From positions 1-64,000 of the forward strand of contig NZ_JASGBP010000007.1 of the NCBI RefSeq assembly GCF_030053345.1: a stretch of DNA of 64,000 nucleotides. Reading direction: 5' to 3'. A model generated the notes under the pieces. It made no database searches. It was not told where the DNA came from and was given only the letters and a program-made list of their open reading frames with translations. The position numbers and the translations under genes were made by a program. Below, one piece after another: positions 36,486 through 46,661 of this stretch. Positions within the stretch are counted from its first letter, which is position 1; each line of letters starts with the position of its first letter. The DNA is from Flavobacterium sedimenticola. GTDB lineage: Bacteria > Bacteroidota > Bacteroidia > Flavobacteriales > Flavobacteriaceae.

Positions 36486-37724
36486 ATGAAAAATTTAAAA
36501 AAAGTATTTCAAATTATTGTCACAACTGTAATGGTTAATGCCAGTGGAATGGCTCAGACCTGGACTGTGGGTGAGGACATTCCACAAGCTTTTAGAGCCA
36601 GTAATGTAGCTGCTCATAAAAGTACCTCAACTAATAGTGGTTATTTATTTTTAATATCCGGTAGAGACTCAGAGGGTAACATTACTCCCAGAAACCAGCG
36701 GTATGATATTTCAAATAATGTTTGGGAAGATATGGCACCTGCTCCGACGGGAATACTAGGCGCATCGACAGCTATAGTAAAAGACAGCATCTATATTATA
36801 GGCGGACTAACCAGTACGCCGGGAACTGCTATTAAAAAGGTTAGGCGATACAGCATTAATCAAAATACATGGGCAGATAAAGCCGATTTTCCGGTTAATA
36901 TTGTAGATACTGATGCTGTTTCCTATCAAGATAGTTTGATTTATGTAACAGCAGGATACAATAGCAGGGTTAGAGTTTTTAACGCAATTACTAATAAATG
37001 GAGGGATGCAACCCCTATGACATCTCCACTTCAAAGTATTGCTTGGGGGGCGCTAACTATTCATGGCAATAAATTGGTATACATGTGTGGCACCAATGCA
37101 CTTTTTTCACCCAATTATTTTAATACGGTAAGAATAGGTACCATAGACCAAAATAATCGTGCCAACATTACGTGGACAACCGGTACACCATTTCCGGGGC
37201 AAACAAGGACTTTTTTTGATGCCCATTCGTGGAATGGTGGTATTATAATGACAGGTGGAAGCACCGACAATACTTTTGATACCAATTCCGATGAATGTTA
37301 TTTTTATAATGTTGATACAGATGTTTGGACACAATTACCATCGAAACCTACTGCATGGGTTACGGGAAATAGTGCTAGTTTGAATATTGACAATGAGTGG
37401 AAATTAATTTGCGCGTCAGGTTATAACAATGGTGGGTATTTGTATAGCACAGAGATTTACACAGAAACGCAACTGAGTAGGGATGAATTTGCCAGTGAAC
37501 CACAGATTAACTTTTTTCCTAATCCAACTAATGGTTTTTTGCAATTTGATACTTCGGAACTTGTAAAGGAAATTATTTGTTATGATATGCATGGTAAAGC
37601 AATTAATCTAAAAATCATCTCCAATAATACTCTTGATGTTTCCAACCTTGCTCAAGGTGTTTATTTAATTAAGGTGATAGGAGAAAATGATAAAATTGTA
37701 TCTGCAAAGTTTGTTAAAAATTGA
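36486..37724 (+). CDS. T9SS-secreted Kelch-repeat protein
   Basis: This 412-residue protein has a signal peptide (IIVTTVMVNASGMAQ). Kelch repeats are visible as YDISNNVWEDMAPAPTGILGAS...DSIYIIGGL, YSINQNTWADKADFP and FYNVDTDVWTQLPSKP, each with the Gly-Gly and spaced Tyr/Trp of a Kelch blade. The C-terminus is a T9SS type A sorting domain (FFPNPTNGFLQF, YDMHGKAI, GVYLIKVI, KFVKN). It is divergent from the large propeller gene at 33441 and preceded by its own operator-promoter. It is probably a surface binding protein. Confidence 0.85.
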   Translation: MKNLKKVFQIIVTTVMVNASGMAQTWTVGEDIPQAFRASNVAAHKSTSTNSGYLFLISGRDSEGNITPRNQRYDISNNVWEDMAPAPTGILGASTAIVKDSIYIIGGLTSTPGTAIKKVRRYSINQNTWADKADFPVNIVDTDAVSYQDSLIYVTAGYNSRVRVFNAITNKWRDATPMTSPLQSIAWGALTIHGNKLVYMCGTNALFSPNYFNTVRIGTIDQNNRANITWTTGTPFPGQTRTFFDAHSWNGGIIMTGGSTDNTFDTNSDECYFYNVDTDVWTQLPSKPTAWVTGNSASLNIDNEWKLICASGYNNGGYLYSTEIYTETQLSRDEFASEPQINFFPNPTNGFLQFDTSELVKEIICYDMHGKAINLKIISNNTLDVSNLAQGVYLIKVIGENDKIVSAKFVKN

Positions 37725-37877
37725 TAAGGTAAGTATAAACAGCTGATGGAAAAGAATGAGTTGGTCTTTATTTAGCCTTATAACTCGAAATCTATCTATT
37801 AATCTATTAAGTCTGCTAGACAGCTTTCCAAAATCAGTTTTACTATAAGAAAGAATCAGTTTTCAAGTTTAAAATAG

Positions 37878-37918
37878 AAAAGCACCTTAATAAGAAGTGG
37901 TGTTTTTCTTTTTTTATT
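37878..37918 (+). terminator. Intrinsic terminator after the Kelch gene
   Basis: AAAAGCACC (37878-37886) pairs with GGTGTTTTT (37899-37907), including one G-U pair, across a 12-base loop. A T-rich tail follows to about 37918. It lies about 150 bp beyond the stop codon. The rest of 37725-38133 holds no gene or motif that I could recognise. Confidence 0.75.
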
Positions 37919-38133
37919 TAGTATCCGAAAGGAACTCATAAGGTTTTTATTGTGGACCCTTTTTTGATTAAGTAAGTCTTAAAATTATATGCAATTGGGG
38001 TGTTTTTCTTTCCGGACTTCTGGTATATCAATAGCATACTTATGTAGTCAAAGTTTTACTGGTAAGTGTCTTGATTTTAAATCTAAGTTTTAATTATTAT
38101 AAACGATAAACAACTGATAAAAATACAAGTAAT

Positions 38134-38502
38134 ATGAAACAATATGAGCAAATAGTGGAATGTGAAAATAAACTTTTAGAAGCAATAAAGACCGGTGATA
38201 TTAAGGTTCTGGATGAATTGCTTCATGAAAATTTGATTTTTAATATTCCAACCGGTCATACTATTACCAAAGAAATGGATATTCAAAATTATCGTTCCGG
38301 AATTATGACCGTTAGTGAAATTTTGCCGAGCGAACAAATTATACAGATAACAGGAAATATTTCTACAGTAGCCGTTACTGTCCATTTGAAAGCAAAATAT
38401 GCAGATCAAGTTATTGATGGAAAGTTCAGATATTTAAGAGTATGGCAATTTTTTGACAATCATTGGAAAGTAATTGCAGGAAGTGGATTTCAAATTCAGT
38501 AG
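38134..38502 (+). CDS. NTF2-like (DUF4440/SnoaL-type) protein
   Basis: This 122-residue protein has the cone-shaped NTF2-like pattern: an N-terminal helix (QIVECENKLLEAIKTGDIKVLDELLHENLIF), a short linker and a beta meander ending FRYLRVWQFFDNHWKVIAGSGF. Members of this family include small isomerase-like enzymes and binding proteins. No signal peptide is present, so it is cytosolic. It is isolated between a terminator upstream and an operator region downstream. Confidence 0.8.
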   Translation: MKQYEQIVECENKLLEAIKTGDIKVLDELLHENLIFNIPTGHTITKEMDIQNYRSGIMTVSEILPSEQIIQITGNISTVAVTVHLKAKYADQVIDGKFRYLRVWQFFDNHWKVIAGSGFQIQ

Positions 38503-38610
38503 AGTATCTTGATGCTCAATTGAAGCAAGTCAATGATAGTGGTTTTGAATAATCCATAGGCTGTAGCTTCCTTGTGTTTTTATGTTCAAATTTTTAGTTT
38601 AAGCTCATTT

Positions 38611-38681
38611 TACCTGATTTCAGGTAATGCGTTTTACCTTTTTAAAGGTATTTTTTTTGACTTCTTTTGACTTTAGGTTTG
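38611..38681 (+). promoter_or_regulatory. Tandem operator and -7 box for the outer-membrane protein gene
   Basis: TACCTGATTTCAGGTA (38611-38626) and TACCTTTTTAAAGGTA (38635-38650) are separated by 8 bp. The plus-strand -7 box TAGGTTTG (38674-38681) follows after exactly 23 bp. The predicted leader to the start codon is about 110 bases. Confidence 0.75.
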
Positions 38682-38806
38682 TGTTTGTAAAAGCCCAAGT
38701 ATTCCCTGTTGTTTTTACAATTTTTAGCTCAAAATGTTATTGTATCATTTTCAATTAACACGTAATCTTTATTAAATAATTCAACAATATTAATCTAATG
38801 ACAATT

Positions 38807-39418
38807 ATGAAAAGATTCATTTTTATTTTTTTTATTTCATTTATAAGCCTCAGTAATGGTCAAGAAAATACAAATGGAAATAACAGTCAGCAGAGTAGAG
38901 AGATGCAATTTTCTTTCAGACAAAAAATAGGCTTTTCGACTTTGAAATTAGACAATTTTGAACCTATTGAGGGTAACCTGGTGCAATTTGATTTGATGCT
39001 GTCAAATAGCATAGCAAAAAAAATCTCATTGGATTATGGCCTTAGGATTTCAAGTTTTAGAGCCAATTTTATTAAAGATGGTCAACAATCCGGTGTAAAA
39101 AATATATCATTTGCTTTACCAGTGGGGATAATATATGTTAAAGATTTGAATCAAAATGTGTCTTTCATTTACGGTGTTCACGTATATGGAAGCTATTTGC
39201 AAAGTTTAGAAATCGGAAATTTCATTGATGAGGAAGATTTAGGGATAAATTTCGGAATGGATGTACAAGGAGGTGCCGTTTTTAAGTTAAATCCAAAAAC
39301 TGATTTTGCGATATTGATTGATTTTCAAGGGGACTTGAATAAAATAAAAAAGGATAATTTAAGACTTATGCACTCCAATACGGCTTTAGTGTCCTTTAAT
39401 TTTAGTTACAAGCTGTAG
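38807..39418 (+). CDS. Outer-membrane beta-barrel protein
   Basis: This protein of about 203 residues has a signal peptide (MKRFIFIFFISFISLSNGQ); an ATG three codons earlier is also possible. The mature part has alternating amphipathic strands with Gly and aromatic residues (LDYGLRISSFRANF, NVSFIYGVHVYGSYL, LGINFGMDVQGGAVF), ending in the aromatic-containing strand ALVSFNFSYKL. This is typical of small porin-family outer-membrane barrels in Bacteroidota. It is preceded by a tandem operator and followed after 89 bp by the M43 protease gene on the same strand. Confidence 0.8.
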   Translation: MKRFIFIFFISFISLSNGQENTNGNNSQQSREMQFSFRQKIGFSTLKLDNFEPIEGNLVQFDLMLSNSIAKKISLDYGLRISSFRANFIKDGQQSGVKNISFALPVGIIYVKDLNQNVSFIYGVHVYGSYLQSLEIGNFIDEEDLGINFGMDVQGGAVFKLNPKTDFAILIDFQGDLNKIKKDNLRLMHSNTALVSFNFSYKL

Positions 39419-39507
39419 TTCTTTTCTTTATGGTTTTAATTATCGAAAGAATACTTCCAATTGTTTCTACAAATCATTGGAGTCAGTAATTTTAATTTTA
39501 TGTTATT

Positions 39508-41550
39508 ATGAAAGCTGTTCCTGAAAAAAGAAATATTTTTTGTTTAATCTTTTTTTTAGTGATGACTGCCAAAGCAGTCAGTCAGAATAAGGAGCAGCAA
39601 AAAGCATATGAAGAAACAACCCAAAATTCGTTGCCTATTATGCCTTGTGCGACAAGTGAAAACGAAGCGCTATTAAAGAAAAGGTTTCCAAACAGAGCAA
39701 CAACGGTTGAATTTGAAAATTGGTTGGCACCTAAAATTGAAGCATTCAGAACCAGAGCACTTAAAAATAAATATGATGCTATTTCCAGCAATACAAATGT
39801 TGCAGTTATACCGGTTGTGGTACACATTATTCACAATGGAGATCCCATAGGTGTAAATGAGAATATTGCAGATGCGCAAGTATTGTCTCAAATAGCGGTA
39901 TTAAATCAGGATTTTAGGCGTGCTCCGGGAACTCCGGGTTTTAATACCAATCCTGTTGGAGCTGATATTGAAATTGAATTTTGTTTGGCCAGTCGTGATC
40001 CTAATGGGTTACCAACTACAGGAATTACCAGACATAATTTAGGAAGTGAAAGTTCATGGCAAAAAAGTCAACTTAATTGGAACATCAAGCCTCAAACCCA
40101 ATGGAATCCTAATGATTATTTGAATATTTGGATTGTTAACAGAATAGCACTCATGTACAATGGAAGCGAGGTGGCAGAGATAGCCGGCTATGCACAATTT
40201 CCCTCCAATTCAGGTTTAAACGGTCTAACTCAGGGCATAGGTGAAGACGATACAGATGGCATAGTCATTGGGTATAAGTTTTTCGGTTCTGTCAATATTT
40301 ATCCTGATGGGGATTATAATACGGTAAGAAATAAGGGAAGAACTGCAACTCATGAAATGGGGCATTTTTTTGGGTTAAGACATATTTGGGGTGATGGCAA
40401 TTGTACTGTTGATGACTATTGTTCCGATACGCCCAGAGCTGGTAGTCCCAATTACGGTTGTCCTGTTGGGATAGATACATGTCCTATTCCACCGGGGTTA
40501 GACATGATTGAAAATTATATGGATTATACCAGTGATGACTGTACCAATGTGTTTACACAAAATCAGAAAGACAGGATGGTAACCGTATTACAAAATGCAA
40601 GTAGAAGAGTAAGCTTGTTGTCATCACAGGGTTGTCAGCCCGGTCAGCTATATTTAAATGACGGATCTCTGGAAATCATTGATTTTGATGTCACTTGTAA
40701 CACTCCTTTTTCTCCTCGAATCAATTTTTCAAATGTCGGGAATAATTTGATTACCTCAGCCCAAATACATTACGGTCTTAATAATGAGAGTTTTATTTAC
40801 AATTGGTCGGGAAGTTTAGCAGTTGGAGAAAGTACTCTACTTGTTCTGCCGGTGTTATCGGCTTTGCCGGGTAGTAACGTATTAAACGTTACTTTATACA
40901 CTATAAATGGAGTTAGTGACGATAATGCTCTGAATAATTCAAGATCTAAAAGCTTCGAATATAGTTCATTCAATACACAATCAATCATCATCACAATTGA
41001 CGTAGATTTTTATCCGGCAGACACCTATTGGACCCTCAAGAATAGCCAGAATGTAGTTGTTGCCAACGGTGGTAATTATTTAGGAGGTACCATTAACAGT
41101 CAATATGTTTCGGTTCAAAATAACGAATGTTATGAGTTTACCATTTATGATGTCTCGGGTGATGGTATTTGTTGCATCAATGGAGATGGTAGTTATAGTA
41201 TTACAACATCGCCACAATCACAAATAATAGCCAGTGGTGGGGAGTTTTTTAATATGGAATCGGTATTTTTTGGAATTAATCAAAATTTGAGTAGTACTGA
41301 ATCGTCCTTGTCAAGTATAGAGATTTATCCAAATCCAACCTATAATGAATTAATTGTAAAAATTCCCCAGGATATTGATTTGCCCAATCATTTTATAATC
41401 TATAATACATTAGGTCAAACCATTGAAAAAGGAATTATTACATCTGCTCAAGATGTAAGAATAAATACATCGACATACAGTAAAGGGGTTTACTATCTCA
41501 AAGCGATAAGTCAAGATAAGTCAATCGACTTACGATTCATTAAACAATGA
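39508..41550 (+). CDS. Secreted M43-family metalloprotease (cytophagalysin-like) with T9SS sorting domain
   Basis: This 680-residue protein has a signal peptide ending KAVSQ and a propeptide-like region. The zinc-binding motif HEMGHFFGLRH has His282, His286 and His292 as ligands and Glu283 as the general base. The Met-turn NYMDY (Met338) completes the M43 pappalysin/cytophagalysin signature. Cys-rich loops (DYCSDTP, CPVGIDTC) follow. A beta-sandwich region and a T9SS type A sorting domain (IYPNPTYNELIV, YNTLGQTIE, GVYYLKAI, RFIKQ) form the C-terminus. It should be a secreted endopeptidase. Its stop overlaps the upstream ATG of the next frame (ATGA). Confidence 0.92.
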   Translation: MKAVPEKRNIFCLIFFLVMTAKAVSQNKEQQKAYEETTQNSLPIMPCATSENEALLKKRFPNRATTVEFENWLAPKIEAFRTRALKNKYDAISSNTNVAVIPVVVHIIHNGDPIGVNENIADAQVLSQIAVLNQDFRRAPGTPGFNTNPVGADIEIEFCLASRDPNGLPTTGITRHNLGSESSWQKSQLNWNIKPQTQWNPNDYLNIWIVNRIALMYNGSEVAEIAGYAQFPSNSGLNGLTQGIGEDDTDGIVIGYKFFGSVNIYPDGDYNTVRNKGRTATHEMGHFFGLRHIWGDGNCTVDDYCSDTPRAGSPNYGCPVGIDTCPIPPGLDMIENYMDYTSDDCTNVFTQNQKDRMVTVLQNASRRVSLLSSQGCQPGQLYLNDGSLEIIDFDVTCNTPFSPRINFSNVGNNLITSAQIHYGLNNESFIYNWSGSLAVGESTLLVLPVLSALPGSNVLNVTLYTINGVSDDNALNNSRSKSFEYSSFNTQSIIITIDVDFYPADTYWTLKNSQNVVVANGGNYLGGTINSQYVSVQNNECYEFTIYDVSGDGICCINGDGSYSITTSPQSQIIASGGEFFNMESVFFGINQNLSSTESSLSSIEIYPNPTYNELIVKIPQDIDLPNHFIIYNTLGQTIEKGIITSAQDVRINTSTYSKGVYYLKAISQDKSIDLRFIKQ

Positions 41551-41579
41551 TTCTGTTCAATATAAATAGTTATAAAATT

Positions 41580-42599
41580 ATGAAAGACATGCAAAAAATA
41601 TTTGTAGTAACAATTTGTTCATTTTTTATTTTATTCGGTTGTTCAAAAGACAGTTCTAGACTGCCTTCAACAGGAATAACTGAAACTGATTTAATTGCAA
41701 TAGAAGATGCTTTAGAAGACCCCAATACTAATTTTGTGAGTTTGATAAATAAAATCAGAGGTAGTGTAGGTACAAATGGATCGGGGAGTAAAGTTGTTTG
41801 GAGTAAAAGAAACAATTATAATCTGGGTTTGTTCGTCTCGGCCAATCATGTTTACGGAGTAAGCACCTGGCCTTCATTTAATGAAGAGTTTTTTGATTTA
41901 TTTTCAATAAACAATGGCGTTTTTGGAGGTTCCATTATGCCGCCAACAAACGGTGCTATAAGTTTAACGAATGAACGGGTTGCCAGTTTTGCGCTTTATC
42001 ATCCCAGCATTCCTTCGGATGCTACAAATTTTACGGTATTACCTAAGGATGATTTTTATTTGGGTATTATGGATAACCAAAGAATTATAGATGATGGGAT
42101 GTTTGGAATTTACCCGGATTTTGTACAGACCGATTCCCCATTACAAATGTTCGACCCTAACAATAGAACGCTGGCAGATCAAACGTGGTCAGTTCCAAAT
42201 ATTGGTGATGTAGTTATTGCTATTGGTTATCCTAACGACCGTGTAACCTATCCAAATGGTGCTGTTTCATCCGGTAAAATTTATTCTGATTCAGAAGCTG
42301 AGAATATTATTCAATTACTGAATCAAGACATGGATCCTGAGGGTGATATTCCTTACAATCCTCAAGTAGAATTTTTAGCCAATATTAAAGCTGTTTCGGG
42401 AATGAGTGGTGGTGGCGTTTTTAATGAAAACGGGCAATTACTTGGTATTATGGTTAGGGCTACAGCGTTGAATGGGCAGCCTATTTTACGTGTAGTCAGA
42501 ATGAGCTATATCGTTCAAAAACTTACTGTTTTTTTTGATTCGTTACCTCCATCTGAAAAAGCTAAAATTGAGCCTTTCATTAGTGGAGAATTGAATTAG
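41580..42599 (+). CDS. Lipoprotein with trypsin-like serine protease domain
   Basis: An ATG at 41547 overlaps the previous stop, but only the start at 41580 (MKDMQKIFVVTICSFFILFGCS) places a lipoprotein signal with lipobox at the N-terminus. The domain has VSANHVYG (catalytic His region), an Asp in LPKDDFYLGIMD and the nucleophile motif SGMSGGGVFNENG followed by LLGIMV, as in trypsin/HtrA-type proteases. It was probably co-transcribed with the M43 protease as a pair of extracytoplasmic proteases. The assignment is by motif only. Confidence 0.7.
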   Translation: MKDMQKIFVVTICSFFILFGCSKDSSRLPSTGITETDLIAIEDALEDPNTNFVSLINKIRGSVGTNGSGSKVVWSKRNNYNLGLFVSANHVYGVSTWPSFNEEFFDLFSINNGVFGGSIMPPTNGAISLTNERVASFALYHPSIPSDATNFTVLPKDDFYLGIMDNQRIIDDGMFGIYPDFVQTDSPLQMFDPNNRTLADQTWSVPNIGDVVIAIGYPNDRVTYPNGAVSSGKIYSDSEAENIIQLLNQDMDPEGDIPYNPQVEFLANIKAVSGMSGGGVFNENGQLLGIMVRATALNGQPILRVVRMSYIVQKLTVFFDSLPPSEKAKIEPFISGELN

Positions 42600-42716
42600 A
42601 ATATTTTTATTCAACAGTTGTATTAAATCAAATTTCAAGAAGTTTGTTATAAAATAACATCTTAATGGTTATTAAAAGTTAGCTGTAATCAAATGAGAAA
42701 ATAAATTAGTAAATAA

Positions 42717-43391
<675 letters not shown>

Positions 43392-43517
43392 CTTAAAATA
43401 TATTTTAAGCAATTATTTACAACATAAAATAGCTCGTAATGGAAAATAGAAAACTATTGATAGAGGTTACAGATTGTTTTGACTTTAAAAATAACTATTA
43501 AAAACTAATAAAAGATA

Positions 43518-44036
43518 ATGACATCAATACTAAGAATAACGATTAAACAAGGTGTAATTATGGGACTTTGTTTTTGTGTTTATACCATTACCATGTGGTT
43601 AACTAAATTAGATTCAACTTATTTGAGAGTAGGACAATATTTTGATGTTGCTATAATCCTATTACCTATAATTATGATATTTTGGGCAATAAGGGAAGCG
43701 CTGAACTTATATCAGATAACTGTTTTTCAGAGGATTTTTGTAGCAATATTTGTTGGTGCAGTTTCTTTTTTAATTTATGATCCATTTTTATATCTCTATC
43801 ATAACTATATAAATCCGGAGTGGTTTACCGCTGTGCTGAACTTGAAAGAGGTTGAGTTAAAAGCATCAGATGTTTCACAAATTGAAATAACAAACACTTT
43901 ACAAAAAATGTCTAATGCGAATATTAATCAATCCGGAATTTTTAAACTATCAACATTAATACCTTCTGTAATTATTATTCCAACACTTATAGCATTGGTA
44001 TCTAATATTTTTATTAGAGTTAAGGGTAACAAATAA
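43518..44036 (+). CDS. Integral membrane protein (DUF4199-like)
   Basis: This 172-residue protein has four predicted transmembrane helices (residues of about 12-32, 45-62, 72-93 and 147-168) and a charged loop between the third and fourth. The layout and the IREALNLYQ segment resemble DUF4199-type proteins of Bacteroidota. The role is unknown. It lies 126 bp downstream of the methyltransferase on the same strand. Confidence 0.55.
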   Translation: MTSILRITIKQGVIMGLCFCVYTITMWLTKLDSTYLRVGQYFDVAIILLPIIMIFWAIREALNLYQITVFQRIFVAIFVGAVSFLIYDPFLYLYHNYINPEWFTAVLNLKEVELKASDVSQIEITNTLQKMSNANINQSGIFKLSTLIPSVIIIPTLIALVSNIFIRVKGNK

Positions 44037-44155
44037 ATTTAGGCAAATTATTCAGCGAAAGACAGTGATTTATAATTTTATATTTTCCATTCACCTTTTG
44101 CTATTTGTTTACAGCAAAAGGAAACTATACTTTAGTAACCACAAGAATTACCAAA

Positions 44156-44842
44156 ATGGCCTTTGAATTAAAAAGCGTAGTCCCTTGGGGGCGTAATATG
44201 GGAGAATACAAAATAATGTTTGACCTAAGTAATGACGATTTAAATCATAAGATTATTAGTTTTGGTGATGGCCCTGCGAGTTTTAATTACGAAATGACAA
44301 AACTGGGAAAAAGCGTTACTTCTTTAGACCCTATTTATCAGTTTGTTAAAGATGAAATACAGCAAAGAATAGCAGAAACTAAGGATACGATACTTGAGCA
44401 AATCCATAACAATCGAGATAAGTTCTTGTGGACTACTATTAAAAGTATTCCTGATTTAGAGCACATAAGAATGGAGGCAATGAATGCATTCATTGAAGAT
44501 TTTGAACTCGGAAAAGTTCAAGGAAGGTATGTTTGTCATGAGTTGCCTATGGTAACTGAATTTAAGGATTTGTCATTTGATTTGGGATTGAGTTCCCATT
44601 TTTTGATTTTATATGCAGGACTTGGATTAGATTTTCACCTAAAATCAATATCTGAAATGTTACGTATTTGCAAAGAAATAAGAATATTTCCATTACTTAA
44701 CTTAAATGGTCATGAATCAGAGGTCTTAAAGGAAATCATTGCCTATTTTGAATCAGATTTTGAAATCAATATTCATAAGGTTGATTATGAATTTCAGAAA
44801 GGAGGAAATCGCCTATTGAAGATTACAAGAAGAGTAAAGTAG
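44156..44842 (+). CDS. SAM-dependent methyltransferase-like protein
   Basis: I chose the ATG at 44156; the frame upstream begins only with TTG. The N-terminus ELKSVVPWGRNMGEYKIMF, followed by IISFGDGPASFNYEM (a divergent glycine-rich SAM-binding loop) and SLDPIYQF, matches a family of small class I methyltransferase-like proteins. The classical GxGxG is replaced by FGDGPAS. Late strands (HFLILYAGLGLDFHL, IRIFPLLNL) fit the Rossmann-like fold. Enzymatic activity is uncertain. Confidence 0.6.
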   Translation: MAFELKSVVPWGRNMGEYKIMFDLSNDDLNHKIISFGDGPASFNYEMTKLGKSVTSLDPIYQFVKDEIQQRIAETKDTILEQIHNNRDKFLWTTIKSIPDLEHIRMEAMNAFIEDFELGKVQGRYVCHELPMVTEFKDLSFDLGLSSHFLILYAGLGLDFHLKSISEMLRICKEIRIFPLLNLNGHESEVLKEIIAYFESDFEINIHKVDYEFQKGGNRLLKITRRVK

Positions 44843-44943
44843 CTTTTTCCAATCTAATTTTATTTGTTTTATAAACAAGAATTGAGTAAGTCTAACTTCA
44901 AAATCGAGTTCTTTTATAATTTTGTCATTTTAAAAACGCACAC

Positions 44944-45014
44944 TACCTGAGTTCAGGTATATTATTTTACCTGATTATATCTATTGCTTATGGTTATTTT
45001 TGTTTTTTTTTTTG
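44944..45014 (+). promoter_or_regulatory. Tandem operator and -7-like box before the gene at 45031
   Basis: TACCTGAGTTCAGGTA (44944-44959) and the weaker TACCTGATTATATCTA (44968-44983) are separated by 8 bp. After the fixed 23 bp stands TTTTTTTG (45007-45014), one mismatch from TAnnTTTG. A full match TATTTTTG lies slightly upstream (44995-45002), so the exact start point is unsure. Confidence 0.6.
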
Positions 45015-45030
45015 TAAAAAATAAATTTTT

Positions 45031-45537
45031 ATGAAAACAAGAATTATAAGTATTGTATCTTTTTTAAACCTGATTTTTTTTGCTTTTTATCTTTTCGCAT
45101 TTACCGCCAAAAAGGATGAAACGGTTATCAATTATAATGATAAAGTTCTGAAAGTTAGAGGCATCGTTATAGTTGATTCCTTGGGAATTGAAAGAGCTAT
45201 TTTAGGCGCTCATATACCCGAGCCCAACTTTGCTAATGGACATAGAATAGCGGCAAGAGGAAAAGGAGGTTCTATCTCCGGTTTGATGTTATATGATCAT
45301 GAAGGTCAAGAGCGAGGTGGGTATGTAACTGATGATGGTTTTGGCAATGTTTTTTTAACGTTAGATTCAAAAACAAATCAGCAAGTTTTATTAATTGCAG
45401 AACCACAAGGGGGAGCAGCCTTTAAGATGTGGGACAGGGGTGATAATAGTATTCACTTGAATGTGACAAAGGAGGCATCAAATTTAGAAATAATAGAGAA
45501 AGGAAAATTAATTCAAATAAAAAGTGATGAAAAATAA
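45031..45537 (+). CDS. Exported protein with Gly-rich repeated beta-strand motif
   Basis: This 168-residue protein has an N-terminal hydrophobic segment (IISIVSFLNLIFFAFYLFAFTA), probably a signal peptide or anchor. The remainder has strand-turn units VRGIVIVDSLGIERAILGA, SGLMLYDHEGQERGGYVTDDG and GGAAFKMWDRGDN. It shares this layout with the 247-residue protein at 54338-55081 (SGMLFFNEDGIECGGFIYDG), so the two belong to one family that I cannot name. It overlaps the next gene by 11 bp. Confidence 0.6.
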   Translation: MKTRIISIVSFLNLIFFAFYLFAFTAKKDETVINYNDKVLKVRGIVIVDSLGIERAILGAHIPEPNFANGHRIAARGKGGSISGLMLYDHEGQERGGYVTDDGFGNVFLTLDSKTNQQVLLIAEPQGGAAFKMWDRGDNSIHLNVTKEASNLEIIEKGKLIQIKSDEK

Positions 45538-46561
45538 TAGTATTTGCCATAATTTATTTTTATTTTTCTTGTTGATTTTCATTAATGTAAATGCACAAGA
45601 TAATGATGGTTTGTATTTATCAAAAATGACCGGTATTAATTCTGTTTCCTATACTGATGTTTATTATACAGGGAGTAAAGACACCGTTCTAGTTTCAAAG
45701 TATGATGGAACAATTGAACAAATAGTTAAAGGGAGTCCAAAGAGTAAAAAGGTGGCAAAAATTAACGACGAAATATATGCAATTACTTATAATTTCAAAA
45801 GAAAGCATATAGCTGCTAGTACGCTTGAAAATGGAATTGTAATTATTAATAAACAAAATGGAAAGGTCATCAAAAAACTTTCCTTGATCCAGACTTGGGC
45901 ACTGCGAATTGATTATTCAAATGATTCTAAGTTTTTGTTTGCCAATGATCAACGAGGAAATAGATTTATTTGGGATGTAGATGATAATTACAATCCTATA
46001 AAGTTGCCGGAGGTTATGCCAAAAGGAAGTATCTATTCTATTAAGAATAATGTTATTACACTAATAACGAGTAAAAAAATTATTTTGTGGAATTTTTTAA
46101 AACGTGAATTAATCAAAGAAATAAATATTAGCGCTTCAAGAATAGCGGATGTTGATCTATTCAATAACTATTTAAATTTAAATTTTAATAGTTGTGATTT
46201 TTTTGATGTTGCCAAAGGGAAGTCATTGTTTTCGTTGCAACACCCAAGTTGGATTAGGCCAGTAGAATCTATTGGAGGTGAAGATGCAGCCAGAACTAGT
46301 GGTTTTTTGGTCAAGAATGGTTTTTTTGAAGACACACATTATCAAATGGCTTTGACATCAGCCAAATTTGCTAAAAATAGAATTTATACTGCCAGTATTG
46401 ATAAGTCAATTAGAGTTTGGGATAAGGAAACCGGTACTTTAATTGATAATCTCATTGGACATAAAGGTACCGTAAATAAAATAAAAGTAAATGCTACAGA
46501 AAATCAACTTGTCTCGATTGATTTACTCGGAGGTATCAAATTTTGGAATCTTTTGGATTAA
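45527..46561 (+). CDS. Exported WD40-like beta-propeller protein
   Basis: The ATG at 45527 gives 344 residues with a signal peptide (LFLFFLLIFINVNAQ). WD40-like blades are visible as LRIDYSNDSKFLFANDQRGNRFIWDVDDN, NRIYTASIDKSIRVWDKETGTLI and GHKGTVNKIKVNATENQLVSIDLLGGIKFWN. The last two are textbook WD repeats with the GH...WD spacing. No T9SS sorting domain is present, so it is probably periplasmic. It is translationally coupled to the preceding gene. Confidence 0.75.
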   Translation: MKNNSICHNLFLFFLLIFINVNAQDNDGLYLSKMTGINSVSYTDVYYTGSKDTVLVSKYDGTIEQIVKGSPKSKKVAKINDEIYAITYNFKRKHIAASTLENGIVIINKQNGKVIKKLSLIQTWALRIDYSNDSKFLFANDQRGNRFIWDVDDNYNPIKLPEVMPKGSIYSIKNNVITLITSKKIILWNFLKRELIKEINISASRIADVDLFNNYLNLNFNSCDFFDVAKGKSLFSLQHPSWIRPVESIGGEDAARTSGFLVKNGFFEDTHYQMALTSAKFAKNRIYTASIDKSIRVWDKETGTLIDNLIGHKGTVNKIKVNATENQLVSIDLLGGIKFWNLLD

Positions 46562-46661
46562 GATTCCTTTTAAACACGACATAGATAAGCCTGATCGTAA
46601 ATGTAAACTGTCTAATTAAAGGCTTAAAACCTATTCAATATTAATCTAGAGATATTTAAAA